Assembly (NCBI GenBank): GCA_024695935.1 | Contig: JAILHH010000004.1 | Coordinates: 1-41,036 of the forward strand | Direction of reading: 5' to 3' | DNA from: Acetatifactor sp. | GTDB taxonomy: Bacteria > Bacillota > Clostridia > Lachnospirales > Lachnospiraceae | Length of the DNA: 41,036 nucleotides | Shown: piece after piece, positions 27,519 to 34,093 of the stretch | Layout of the letters: each line of letters starts with the position of its first letter | Numbering within the stretch: position 1 is the stretch's first letter | Made by a program: the position numbers and the translations under genes | The notes under the pieces: model-generated | The model's database searches: none | The model's input: only the letters and a program-made list of their open reading frames with translations | What the model was told of the DNA's origin: nothing

Positions 27519-27713
27519 ATGTTAAAAAAGAGCATCAAACAAGCCCCAAGTAAGATTCAAACAAGCCCCAAGCAAGATTCAAGCAAACTCCAAACTAATC
27601 CTAAACAAGCCAATAACAAGATAGAAAAAGAACCAAAAACCAAGCAAGATCCGGGCATTAGCCAAGAATCAAAGGAGAAAGAGGTAAAGCATGATAAACA
27701 TCAGAGCAATTGA
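27519..27713 (+). CDS. Doubtful lysine-rich 64-residue reading frame over tandem repeats
   Basis: The frame is composed largely of Lys, Gln, Ser and Pro, and covers the 22-bp repeats. It has no ribosome site, and it overlaps the start of the next gene by 23 bases in another frame. The composition follows from the repeat rather than from any domain. It is listed only because it is the sole open frame in this gap; it is more likely non-coding leader. Confidence 0.15.
   Translation: MLKKSIKQAPSKIQTSPKQDSSKLQTNPKQANNKIEKEPKTKQDPGISQESKEKEVKHDKHQSN
27540..27627. repeat. Four 22-bp tandem repeats
   Basis: Units begin at 27540, 27562, 27584 and 27606, with core CAAGCCCCAAGYAAGATTCAA in the first two and progressive decay after that. 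The period of 22 is about two helical turns. The block is C- and A-rich on the plus strand with almost no G runs. It lies 64 bp upstream of the nuclease-like gene and may be a protein-binding site or an unstructured leader. Confidence 0.7.
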
Positions 27714-28506
27714 AGAAGAAATTGAAAAGAGCAGGGCACAGCTGGCAAAGACGGAAAGGGAACTGGCAAGGCTGAAAAAGAACGTTGTGCCGGGAACAAA
27801 ACTGTATGCCATGAAAAAAGGAAATACATTCCAATATTTCCTTAGATCAAAGGGAAGTGAAACCCATGGTGAGTATATAAACAAAGAAAATAGGAAAATC
27901 GCCGAGGTGATGGCACAGATTGAATATGAAGAGGAGCTTGTGGGAGCTTTGCGTAAGGCGGTAAATGATCTGGAGCAGTTAAAACTGTCCCTGGAGAGTG
28001 AACCTTATACGTTCGCGGAACAAAAACTCAGCGAGGGAAAAAGGGCGTTGATAAGCAGAATGTATAGTTCGGATGAAGAATATGTAAAAGCGTGGAGGGG
28101 TGAAAACTATGAGATGCTGGGATTTAAAGATACCGAGAAGGAGTATTACACGAAGTCCGGGCTGAGAGTTCGCTCAAAATCAGAGATAATTATCGCAGAA
28201 ATGCTTGATGAGGAAGGCATTCCTTATTGCTATGAGAAACCCATTAAGCTTGGCGGGAAAACAGTCCATCCGGATTTCACACTGTTGAATATCATAGAAA
28301 GAAAAGAGATATATTGGGAACATTTTGGAATGATGGATGATCTGGAATACAGGAATAACGCTTTTCTAAAGATGAGAGAATATGAAAATAATGGCTTGTA
28401 TCAGTTTGATTCCGTGATATGGACTTTTGAAACATATAAATATCCCCTTAACACAAAGACCATTCGAGGTATGGTAAAGACGCTTCGCGAAAAACTTGGA
28501 TACTGA
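27691..28506 (+). CDS. Coiled-coil protein with a PD-(D/E)XK nuclease-like C-terminal domain
   Basis: A 271-residue protein. The N-terminal third (1-120) is charged coiled coil (IEEEIEKSRAQLAKTERELA). The C-terminal part has RVRSKSEIIIAEMLDEEG, then YEKP, HPDFTLLN and YWEHFGMMDD, matching a widespread Firmicutes domain with the restriction-endonuclease fold: Glu in the first helix, Asp of PDF and Glu of YWEHFG as metal ligands. Whether it cuts DNA is not shown. AAAGGAGAAAGAGG precedes the ATG. It lies between the repeat arrays and a DUF212 gene; a link to the arrays is speculation. Confidence 0.7.
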   Translation: MINIRAIEEEIEKSRAQLAKTERELARLKKNVVPGTKLYAMKKGNTFQYFLRSKGSETHGEYINKENRKIAEVMAQIEYEEELVGALRKAVNDLEQLKLSLESEPYTFAEQKLSEGKRALISRMYSSDEEYVKAWRGENYEMLGFKDTEKEYYTKSGLRVRSKSEIIIAEMLDEEGIPYCYEKPIKLGGKTVHPDFTLLNIIERKEIYWEHFGMMDDLEYRNNAFLKMREYENNGLYQFDSVIWTFETYKYPLNTKTIRGMVKTLREKLGY

Positions 28507-28626
28507 AAAAGTGAGTTCGAATCAAAAAAATATCTGCTTACAATGTTATAAAATAATTATCGCATGATAAGGAGGCGTTTAGAACAATTGCTACAGTTGA
28601 TTTTCTCATAGTCATAAGTCTTAAAA

Positions 28627-28637
28627 TGTGGTATACT
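28627..28637 (+). promoter_or_regulatory. Extended -10 promoter of the DUF212 gene
   Basis: TGTGGTATACT includes TATACT (28632-28637) with an upstream TGn (28629-28631). No good -35 lies at 17 bp. The start codon is 26 bases downstream. Confidence 0.5.
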
Positions 28638-28663
28638 TTTCAAAAGATTTCTTTGGAGAGCAT

Positions 28664-29116
28664 ATGATTTATATACAGCAGTTATTTAACAATACAGTGC
28701 TGGTGGCGGGGGTCCTGGGATGGCTCACCGCTCAGGTGCTTAAGGCGATAATATATACAATAGTAAATAAAAGTTTTGACTTTTCGAGGCTTGTCGGTGA
28801 CGGTGGAATGCCAAGCGGTCATTCGGCTACGGTTGCGGCTATGGCTACTGCGGCGGGCATGACCTTCGGGTTGGATTCTTATCAATTTGCCATCACGGCC
28901 ATGCTGGCCATAATAGTTATGCACGATGCAATGGGCGTCAGACAGGAGACCGGAAAGCAGACTAAGGTCATAAAGGAAATGGCAGCCTTCATTGAGACAA
29001 TGGGAAAAGACATTTCCGATGAGGAGAAACTCAAGGAATTTGTGGGACATACACCATTTCAGGTGGCAGTAGGCGGTGCGCTTGGAATATTACTGGGTGT
29101 TTTGATATCCATTTAA
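28664..29116 (+). CDS. Divergent PAP2 family membrane protein (DUF212)
   Basis: A 150-residue membrane protein of the DUF212 group, related to acid phosphatase/vanadium haloperoxidase proteins. Marks are GWLTAQVLKAIIYTI, the GGMPSGHSATVAAMATAAG motif near residue 50, MHDAMGVRQETGKQ, and a C-terminal hydrophobic helix. About four spans are expected. The conserved SGHSA segment recalls the PAP2 active site, but the substrate is unknown. ATG 28664 follows GGAGAG; the frame opens earlier at 28628 without a ribosome site. A NUDIX gene follows 17 bp later. Confidence 0.88.
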   Translation: MIYIQQLFNNTVLVAGVLGWLTAQVLKAIIYTIVNKSFDFSRLVGDGGMPSGHSATVAAMATAAGMTFGLDSYQFAITAMLAIIVMHDAMGVRQETGKQTKVIKEMAAFIETMGKDISDEEKLKEFVGHTPFQVAVGGALGILLGVLISI

Positions 29117-29133
29117 GACTAAAAGGAGAATCG

Positions 29134-29640
29134 ATGGAAAGAATTCTTACCTTGGACGAAAGAAACTATTCTGATGAGTGGCCCATATATGAGAGGACCG
29201 GTGTCCGTGCTGTGATCAGGCGCGGAGAAAAGGTTATGATGCAGCAGAATAAAAAGGGTCTGTACAAGCTTCCCGGTGGGGGCGTGCAAAAAGGTGAGGA
29301 ATATGAGGATGCTCTGCGCAGGGAAGTTGAAGAGGAGACCGGACTTATTGTAAAGCCGGACTCATTGATATCTCTGGGGGAAATTCTTGAGATGAGGGAG
29401 GATATATTTTCCAACGGTTTAAAATTCGTTCAGCATTCCTACTATTATATCTGTGAAGTGGAAGAAAAAGAGGGGCATATCCACATGACGGATTCCGAGA
29501 TCGAAGCCGGTTTCCATCCGGTATGGGCAACAATCGATGAGATAGTGGAGAACAACAAAAAGGTGGTCACCGCGTGGTGGGAGGAGAGAGATACAAGGTT
29601 CCTGATCTGGTTCAAGGAACAAAAGCAATATTGGAATTGA
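29134..29640 (+). CDS. NUDIX hydrolase
   Basis: A 168-residue NUDIX protein. The Nudix box is complete: GGVQKGEEYEDALRREVEEE plus TGL (G-x5-E-x7-REUxEExGU), at about residues 50-72. Such enzymes hydrolyse nucleoside diphosphates linked to another group; the substrate cannot be read here. AAAAGGAG precedes the ATG, 17 bp after the DUF212 gene, so the two are probably co-transcribed. Its stop codon overlaps the -35 box of the tRNA-Leu promoter. Confidence 0.9.
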   Translation: MERILTLDERNYSDEWPIYERTGVRAVIRRGEKVMMQQNKKGLYKLPGGGVQKGEEYEDALRREVEEETGLIVKPDSLISLGEILEMREDIFSNGLKFVQHSYYYICEVEEKEGHIHMTDSEIEAGFHPVWATIDEIVENNKKVVTAWWEERDTRFLIWFKEQKQYWN

Positions 29641-29664
29641 CAAATCGTTGAAATATAGTAAACT
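29637..29664 (+). promoter_or_regulatory. tRNA-Leu promoter
   Basis: TTGACA (29637-29642), 16 bp, TAAACT (29659-29664), 17 bases before the mature tRNA. The -35 overlaps the NUDIX stop codon. Confidence 0.65.
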
Positions 29665-29681
29665 GATAAAAGTGTGATTCA

Positions 29682-29763
29682 GCGGAATTGATGGAATTGG
29701 CAGACATGCAAGATTTAGGTTCTTGTGCCGCGAGGCGTAAGGGTTCAAGTCCCTTATTCCGCA
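29682..29763 (+). tRNA. tRNA-Leu (anticodon UAG)
   Basis: The seven-pair acceptor GCGGAAT/ATTCCGC (29682-29688, 29756-29762) carries discriminator A 29763. The anticodon stem CAAGA/TCTTG holds loop TTTAGGT, giving UAG, which reads CUA leucine codons. A long variable arm (TGCCGCGAGGCGT) marks a class II tRNA, and the T loop is GGTTCAAGT. The 3' CCA is not encoded. A repeat typical of an integration site begins six bases downstream, and accessory DNA follows. Confidence 0.96.
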
Positions 29764-29769
29764 CTCGAA

Positions 29770-29909
29770 AAATGGCTTAAAATAAGGGTTTTCAGGGCCT
29801 CCGAAAGCAAGTGTATTCAAAAATGTATCCAAATTTGAATACAAAATTGTATACAATCTATTTGAAAGGAGTGTCCGGATTGTGTTAAATGGCTTAAAAT
29901 AAGGGTTTA
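29770..29909. repeat. Attachment-like region: 22-bp direct repeat plus clustered TGTATNCAAA motifs
   Basis: Two identical 22-bp copies beginning AAATGGCTTAAAATAAGGG lie near 29770-29791 and 29888-29909. Between them are TGTATTCAAA (29812), TGTATCCAAATTTGAATACA (29824-29843, nearly perfect palindrome) and TTGTATACAA (29847-29856). Direct repeats just beyond a tRNA gene with nearby repeated arm-like sites are typical of tyrosine-integrase attachment sites. No integrase is in the window, so this is inference. Confidence 0.5.
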
Positions 29910-29925
29910 TAGGTATTTTTTAGGT

Positions 29926-29950
29926 AGAACATCATTGATGTTCTTTTTTT
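29926..29950 (+). terminator. Terminator downstream of tRNA-Leu
   Basis: AGAACATC/GATGTTCT (29926-29944) with a three-base loop, then seven T residues. Confidence 0.75.
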
Positions 29951-30005
29951 GTTTCACGAATAGAACACCAAATACCACAAATCGAACACCGAAAAACAGT
30001 GATTA

Positions 30006-30036
30006 TATGCTACCATTTTCATAGGGAGGTAGCATA
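30006..30036 (+). promoter_or_regulatory. Hairpin that encloses the ribosome site of the HTH gene
   Basis: TATGCTACC (30006-30014) pairs perfectly with GGTAGCATA (30028-30036), which abuts the ATG at 30037. The Shine-Dalgarno GGGAGGT (30024-30030) is partly in the stem and partly in the loop. Folding would hide it, so translation may be controlled. Confidence 0.5.
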
Positions 30037-30240
30037 ATGTTAAGGGTCCATGATTTTACACTTATCGAAATTAACCGCATTAGGGATAATGCGAACTTTA
30101 CAAAAATGGAGAATAAGCTGTTTGACCTGCGAAACAATGAAACATCGTTAGAAATGTGTGCGGAAATAATGAATTGTAGCGTTTCCACAGTCAAGCGGAT
30201 AAACAAAAGCATGATGTCGAAAATAAACCGTGTCATGTGA
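30037..30240 (+). CDS. Small helix-turn-helix protein, prophage type
   Basis: A 67-residue protein. The C-terminal half reads ETSLEMCAEIMNCSVSTVKR, a helix-turn-helix of sigma-region-4/LuxR style, and the N-terminal part (HDFTLIEINRIRDNANF) resembles small regulators I know from gut Clostridia prophages. It is the first gene after tRNA-Leu and has its own terminator at 30260, so it is transcribed separately from the next genes. Target unknown. Confidence 0.75.
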   Translation: MLRVHDFTLIEINRIRDNANFTKMENKLFDLRNNETSLEMCAEIMNCSVSTVKRINKSMMSKINRVM

Positions 30241-30259
30241 TACATAGCAGAAACTTTTA

Positions 30260-30294
30260 AGAGACTTTGACGAACTGTTGGAGTCTCTTTTTTT
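30260..30294 (+). terminator. Terminator after the HTH gene
   Basis: AGAGACT (30260-30266) pairs with AGTCTCT (30282-30288) and a T-run continues to 30294. Confidence 0.8.
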
Positions 30295-30325
30295 ATGGGA
30301 AAATTTAACCATAGGAGGGGTAGAT

Positions 30326-30499
30326 ATGTTTAGTGACGATGTTTTGGAAACAATTTTTATCCAGGAAGAAACCCACAGAGTACCACTAGGGTATCAGACA
30401 ATAATGGTTCGTGCTGTTGAAAAAGCATTGGACACCTTTATGGATACCTCAGAGATCGGAAAAAGAGAAAAGGAGGGTAAAAATGCCGTATCCCAATAA
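30326..30499 (+). CDS. Small protein, unknown function
   Basis: A 57-residue, mostly helical protein (MFSDDVLETIFIQEETHRVP). The ATG at 30326 follows AGGAGGGG by five bases; the open frame upstream of it overlaps the terminator and is discarded. Its 3' end overlaps the next gene by 17 bases, so the two are likely coupled. No family recognised. Confidence 0.65.
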   Translation: MFSDDVLETIFIQEETHRVPLGYQTIMVRAVEKALDTFMDTSEIGKREKEGKNAVSQ

Positions 30500-30884
30500 T
30501 TATTTTCAGCCGTTTTATAACCCATCACCACAATCTCAGGGATTGCCCGGTAAGATTGTGAACGATTTTAACGAGATCATGGCAAATGACGTACCAATGA
30601 ACGGATCTTATGCATTCTTTATCAAAGGTGATTTGTCGGAGGTACAAGCAAGAGCGTGGTCGCCTGATGGTAGGATTGTTTCTGTGCCGTTTAAAGCGGT
30701 TTTACCTGTTAAGACGAATAATTTACCCTCAGAAACAAAACAAGCCGATTTAGGGCTGTCTGAGGACGTTACAAAGGCATTCATGGAACAGTTTGAAGAA
30801 CTGAAAGAGCGATTGAGTAGCATCGAGGAAAATTTCAGTAAACAATCAACCACGAGACGCAAAAAGGAGGGTGACAGCGAATGA
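30483..30884 (+). CDS. Unknown protein of the prophage-like cassette
   Basis: A 133-residue protein. An N-terminal Pro/Asn/Gln-rich region (YPNNYFQPFYNPSPQSQG) leads into a compact domain (ANDVPMNGSYAFFIKGDLSE, then WSPDGRIVSVPFKAV) and a C-terminal coiled coil (EQFEELKERLSSIEENF) with a basic tail. Similar proteins occur, by recollection, in the same order in prophage-like clusters of gut Firmicutes. AGGAGGG precedes the ATG. It overlaps the next gene by four bases. Function unknown. Confidence 0.75.
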   Translation: MPYPNNYFQPFYNPSPQSQGLPGKIVNDFNEIMANDVPMNGSYAFFIKGDLSEVQARAWSPDGRIVSVPFKAVLPVKTNNLPSETKQADLGLSEDVTKAFMEQFEELKERLSSIEENFSKQSTTRRKKEGDSE

Positions 30885-31111
30885 ATTTTTTAAATATGTA
30901 TCGAGCTCTTATGAGCAACCCGAATCAGTTTTTGCAGGGGCTTATGTCAAACAATCAGATAGCAAACAACCCTATGGCTAGAAACGCCATTCAAATGATG
31001 CAGAACAAAGACGAAAAAGGTCTTGAGCAGATGGCAAGGAACCTTTGTAAAGAGCGTGGGGTTGATGTTGACAAGTTGGTTCAGCAATTCAGAAATCAGT
31101 TAGGTCTTTAA
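30881..31111 (+). CDS. Small Asn/Met-rich protein of the cassette
   Basis: A 76-residue protein with the segment NPMARNAIQMMQNKDEKG followed by LEQMARNLCKERGVDVDKLV. It overlaps the upstream gene by four bases (ATGA), and GGAGGG lies nine bases before the ATG. It resembles, by recollection, short proteins that accompany the preceding gene in gut Firmicutes. Its stop overlaps the end of the convergent endonuclease-like gene. Function unknown. Confidence 0.75.
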   Translation: MNFLNMYRALMSNPNQFLQGLMSNNQIANNPMARNAIQMMQNKDEKGLEQMARNLCKERGVDVDKLVQQFRNQLGL

Positions 31112-31779
31112 TTGTGAACCCTTTCGGTCAATGCACGTTCAACGCTCCATCCACGGTTTATACGGTTGTTTAGTGTGCGGCCATTAATGCCTAATTCGTC
31201 AGCCCAATCGGTAATTGTTTGGGTTTTTCCATCAAAGGTTAAATAACGGTTTGATGATTTATTCCGGGACTGTGTTTTGGAATCAGCCCACCTACAGTTT
31301 GAGGGTTCATAGTTTCCGTTGGAATCGATCCTGTCAAGAGTGTACTTGGTTGGACGACCGCCAACACTGTCAGACCATTTTACAAAATTCCAAAAATCGT
31401 GCCATTCCTCACAAACCGTTACCCCTTTTCCACCGTAACAGTCGTACCTATATGAATTGGGATTGTAGCACCTATCCATCATTCTGCGCCATAGACCGTA
31501 AAGAGGATGGGTTGATCTACCGTCTAGGTAGTTTGGATTTTTCTCTAAAAAGAGGCCCTCGTGATGGCGAGTTGATGCGATTCGTTTTCTGTAACATCCA
31601 CAACTTTTTATAGCACCTTTTTTAAGAAGTGCGGGTAACGCAGGTTTGATTATGCCACATTTGCACAAACATACAGCATACGTTTCTTTTCTGTCAGGGG
31701 CAAACATTAGTGATAATACGGTCATGTCGTGAAATGTTTTTCCGACATAATCACTTGGATTTAAACGTTCAAATGACAT
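31108..31779 (-). CDS. HNH-type homing-endonuclease-like phage protein
   Basis: A 223-residue protein. The middle carries the phage pattern LYGLWRRMMDRCYNPNSYR, YGGKGVTVCEEWHDFWNF, LDRIDSNGNYEPSNCRWAD, seen in many stand-alone endonucleases of phages. The N-terminal region has a CLCKCG...SCGCYRK zinc-ribbon-like Cys set, and the C-terminal part (TITDWADELGINGRTLNNRI) is a helix-turn-helix for DNA binding. It is the only minus-strand gene in the cassette and splits it into two operons, as expected for an invading selfish gene. Confidence 0.75.
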   Translation of the reverse strand: MSFERLNPSDYVGKTFHDMTVLSLMFAPDRKETYAVCLCKCGIIKPALPALLKKGAIKSCGCYRKRIASTRHHEGLFLEKNPNYLDGRSTHPLYGLWRRMMDRCYNPNSYRYDCYGGKGVTVCEEWHDFWNFVKWSDSVGGRPTKYTLDRIDSNGNYEPSNCRWADSKTQSRNKSSNRYLTFDGKTQTITDWADELGINGRTLNNRINRGWSVERALTERVHN

Positions 31780-31809
31780 AGATTTTACACCGGTCCTTTC
31801 AGTGTGAGA

Positions 31810-31874
31810 TGTCCTATGAGTTATGTGCGGAAACCATTAGGACAAATGGATTTCGGGAGCTACCCTATCCGCAC
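31810..31874. ncRNA. Candidate pseudoknotted RNA between endonuclease and operon
   Basis: GTGCGGA (31825-31831) pairs with TCCGCAC (31868-31874), enclosing two hairpins: CCAT/ATGG (31834-31849) with loop TAGGACAA, and GGG/CCC (31855-31865). The first loop is complementary over seven bases to TGTCCTA (31810-31816) outside the stem, giving a pseudoknot. Being palindromic in layout, it can fold from either strand: as the leader of the minus-strand endonuclease or upstream of the plus-strand operon. No known riboswitch or ribozyme was recognised. Confidence 0.5.
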
Positions 31875-31961
31875 CATTTAATTTTATCATAAAAACCATG
31901 TGATTTAAAGATACTAATTTCCGGAATTAAGTATAAAAAAATTTTAAAGGAGGTACAAATT

Positions 31962-32798
31962 ATGTTTAACAACAGTGATGGCGGGCTGTTTATGCCCGTG
32001 GCTCCCGCTTACGGAATGGCGGGAAGTAATGGTGGTGGCCTTTTTGGCGGTGAGGGTATATGGGCCCTAATTGTGTTAGTTTTGCTGTTCGGCGGTGGTT
32101 TTGGCGGCGGTATGGGAGGTTATGGCAATATGATGCTTGGTTATGATTTCCCTTGGCTTATGAACGGTCAGCAGGGCATAAACGACAATGTTTCTGATGG
32201 ATTTAGGGATCAGATGTTACAGACAACTATTTCGTCTACCAATGACCGTATCGGAAATCTCAGCACTCAGTTATGTAACTGTTGTGCAGATATGGCTCAG
32301 ACCGTTAACAGCGGTTTTGCAAATGCAGAAACGGCCGCAAATGCCCGTCAGATGGCTAATTTACAGCAGATTTTCGGTGTTCAGACACAGTTGGCGCAGG
32401 CAAGCGCAGACAATCGTCTCGGTGTTGCGAACCTTGGTTCTGACATTGCAAGAGAGGCTTGCGCAACAAGAACTAATGACACTCAGAACACTCAGAGCAT
32501 TCTCAACGTTATCAATGGTGGTATTCAGTCTATTAAAGATCAGCTTTGCCAGGATAAGATTGACGCGAAGAATGACACGATCGCTCAGCTCAGACAGGAA
32601 CTTCTTTATGCAAGAGGTCAGGATTCACAGGATGTTCAGACCGCTCGTATTTTGGCAGGTCAGACAGCCGAGGTTGATGCACTGTATAACAGATTAAGCT
32701 CCTGCCCTGTGCCTACCGTTCCCGTTTATGGCTCCCAAAGAATTTTTAGTTGCAACAACAACGGTGGATGCGGTTGTAACGGAAGCTTTCTGAATTAA
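31962..32798 (+). CDS. Glycine-rich membrane-anchored protein with Cys clusters
   Basis: A 278-residue protein. A Gly-rich N-terminus holds one hydrophobic span (IWALIVLVLLFGGGFGGG, about residues 33-50). A long helical region follows with QLCNCCADM, then DTIAQLRQELLYARG, and the C-terminus ends in CNNNGGCGCN. Proteins of this build are, by recollection, common in gut Firmicutes prophage clusters. AAAGGAGGT precedes the ATG. It leads a three-gene operon with a terminator at 34051. Assembly or surface roles are possible; function unknown. Confidence 0.75.
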   Translation: MFNNSDGGLFMPVAPAYGMAGSNGGGLFGGEGIWALIVLVLLFGGGFGGGMGGYGNMMLGYDFPWLMNGQQGINDNVSDGFRDQMLQTTISSTNDRIGNLSTQLCNCCADMAQTVNSGFANAETAANARQMANLQQIFGVQTQLAQASADNRLGVANLGSDIAREACATRTNDTQNTQSILNVINGGIQSIKDQLCQDKIDAKNDTIAQLRQELLYARGQDSQDVQTARILAGQTAEVDALYNRLSSCPVPTVPVYGSQRIFSCNNNGGCGCNGSFLN

Positions 32799-32810
32799 GG
32801 GGGTGTTGGT

Positions 32811-33266
32811 ATGGCAGAATATGTAACGACTAGCGACGTTCTTGTTGCCTTAAATGGCACTATTCCGTTTAATAGCGTTTCTATTCCTTGTAACACGGGA
32901 AATGTAATTCCTGCGGCACCTGGGGTTCTTGTTCTGAAAGGCAACACCACAAACAGATTTGCGAGGTACAGGGTAACGTTACAAGGCAATATAGCCGTTC
33001 CCGAAGGTGGGGATGTTACACCTATAGCCCTTGCAATAACCCTGGATGGGGTTGTTTTGCCGGAAAGCGTTGCAATCTTTACTCCACAAGAGGAAGAGGA
33101 ATACGGACACATTAACACTGTGGCGACAATCACAATTCCTTGTGGATGCTGTATGTCAGTATCCGGCACTTACGCAGATGGAACTGAGGATGATCCCTCA
33201 ACAACACCAACACCGTCTATTTTGGTTAGGCGTGGTGCATCCATTTCTGTGGAAAGAATTGCTTAA
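32811..33266 (+). CDS. Jelly-roll-like beta protein of prophage type
   Basis: A 151-residue, all-beta protein. The pattern GVLVLKGNTTNRFARYRVT, GNIAVPEGGDVTPIALAITL and TITIPCGCCMSVS matches, by recollection, a family found in gut Firmicutes prophages with a TNF/BclA-like jelly-roll fold. There is no signal peptide. A GGGGGTG ribosome site precedes the ATG, 12 bp after the upstream gene. A virion decoration or fibre role would fit the fold but is not shown. Confidence 0.75.
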   Translation: MAEYVTTSDVLVALNGTIPFNSVSIPCNTGNVIPAAPGVLVLKGNTTNRFARYRVTLQGNIAVPEGGDVTPIALAITLDGVVLPESVAIFTPQEEEEYGHINTVATITIPCGCCMSVSGTYADGTEDDPSTTPTPSILVRRGASISVERIA

Positions 33267-33278
33267 GGAGGTGCGTGT

Positions 33279-34040
33279 ATGTCAGAGATTAAAGAAAAAG
33301 TCGAGGCGGAACTTAAAACAGTAAAGGCCTTATGCGAAACCATTGAAAACGCAATCAAAAATCAGGTGGACAGAGGGTTGGACAAAGTTGACACCCACGA
33401 ACTTTATGAGGCTGTTGATATCTACAAGGATTTATCCGAGGTCAAAAAGAACGTCATTGAAAGTTGCTATAAAATGCAGGTCATGGAGGCAATGGAAAAC
33501 TATGGCGAAGAAGAGGACGAGGAAGAACGTAGATATTACAACCGAAACCGCTACTCAAACGGCAGATTTGCACCAAAAGGCAGGGGAACAAGACGTGGTT
33601 ATCACATGACACCTGAAATCTATCGTAGTTATCCTGATGATTGGGAGCGTGACATGGATCTGTTTGACGGACGGATGTACTATTCCGAGGGCGGTAGCCA
33701 GGGTGGAAACCAAGGTGGAAGTCAGGACGGTAGCTCAAGAGGATATTCTGAGGGTTATTCAGAGGGAAACCGTGACGGATACACCCGTGGTTATTCTGAG
33801 GGACAGCGTTCCGGCAGAGGTGGAAATCAGAGGGATTACCGAGAGGGCAGAAGTGGACAAAGCAGGCGGTCCTATATGGAATCCAAAGAAATGGGTAAGG
33901 AAAAATCCGAAAAAATGAAAGAGCTTGAGAAGTATACAAGCGAACTTACAGAGGATGTAACCGAAATGCTCAAGGATGCGTCAGCGGAAGAAAAAGCCTT
34001 GCTCCGTAACAAGATGCAGGTGTTAATGCAGAAAGTTTAA
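33279..34040 (+). CDS. RG- and YSEG-repeat protein with helical ends
   Basis: A 253-residue protein. The N-terminal 90 residues are helical (KEKVEAELKTVKALCETIE). The middle is low complexity with YSEGG, QGGNQGGSQ, RGYSEGYSEGNRDGYTRG and an RYSNGRFAPKGRGTRRGY motif, including DWERDMDLFDGRMYY. The C-terminus is again helical (SELTEDVTEMLKDASAEEK). The RG-rich centre suggests RNA or DNA binding or phase separation. Similar proteins occur, by recollection, in the same prophage-type clusters. GGAGGTG precedes the ATG. Confidence 0.75.
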   Translation: MSEIKEKVEAELKTVKALCETIENAIKNQVDRGLDKVDTHELYEAVDIYKDLSEVKKNVIESCYKMQVMEAMENYGEEEDEEERRYYNRNRYSNGRFAPKGRGTRRGYHMTPEIYRSYPDDWERDMDLFDGRMYYSEGGSQGGNQGGSQDGSSRGYSEGYSEGNRDGYTRGYSEGQRSGRGGNQRDYREGRSGQSRRSYMESKEMGKEKSEKMKELEKYTSELTEDVTEMLKDASAEEKALLRNKMQVLMQKV

Positions 34041-34050
34041 TTAAGCGATT

Positions 34051-34074
34051 AGGGGCTAGTTTTAGCCCCTTTTT
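34051..34074 (+). terminator. Terminator of the three-gene operon
   Basis: AGGGGCTA/TAGCCCCT (34051-34070) with a four-base loop and a T-run. Confidence 0.85.
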
Positions 34075-34093
34075 GTGTTAGGTGGTGATTTAT

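Noticed and set aside
29419-29856. 145-residue minus-strand reading frame across the tRNA-Leu gene
   Set aside because: It is antisense to the NUDIX 3' end and the tRNA; its sequence is the tRNA read backwards and has no ribosome site.
31810-31874. Known hammerhead, HDV, twister or pistol ribozyme
   Set aside because: The conserved core residues of these classes are not present, and the 3-6-base joining segments do not fit HDV topology.
31108-31961. Group I intron or OMEGA/HEARO RNA with the HNH-like gene
   Set aside because: No group I core elements were seen, and the structured segment of about 65 bases is much too short for a HEARO-type RNA.
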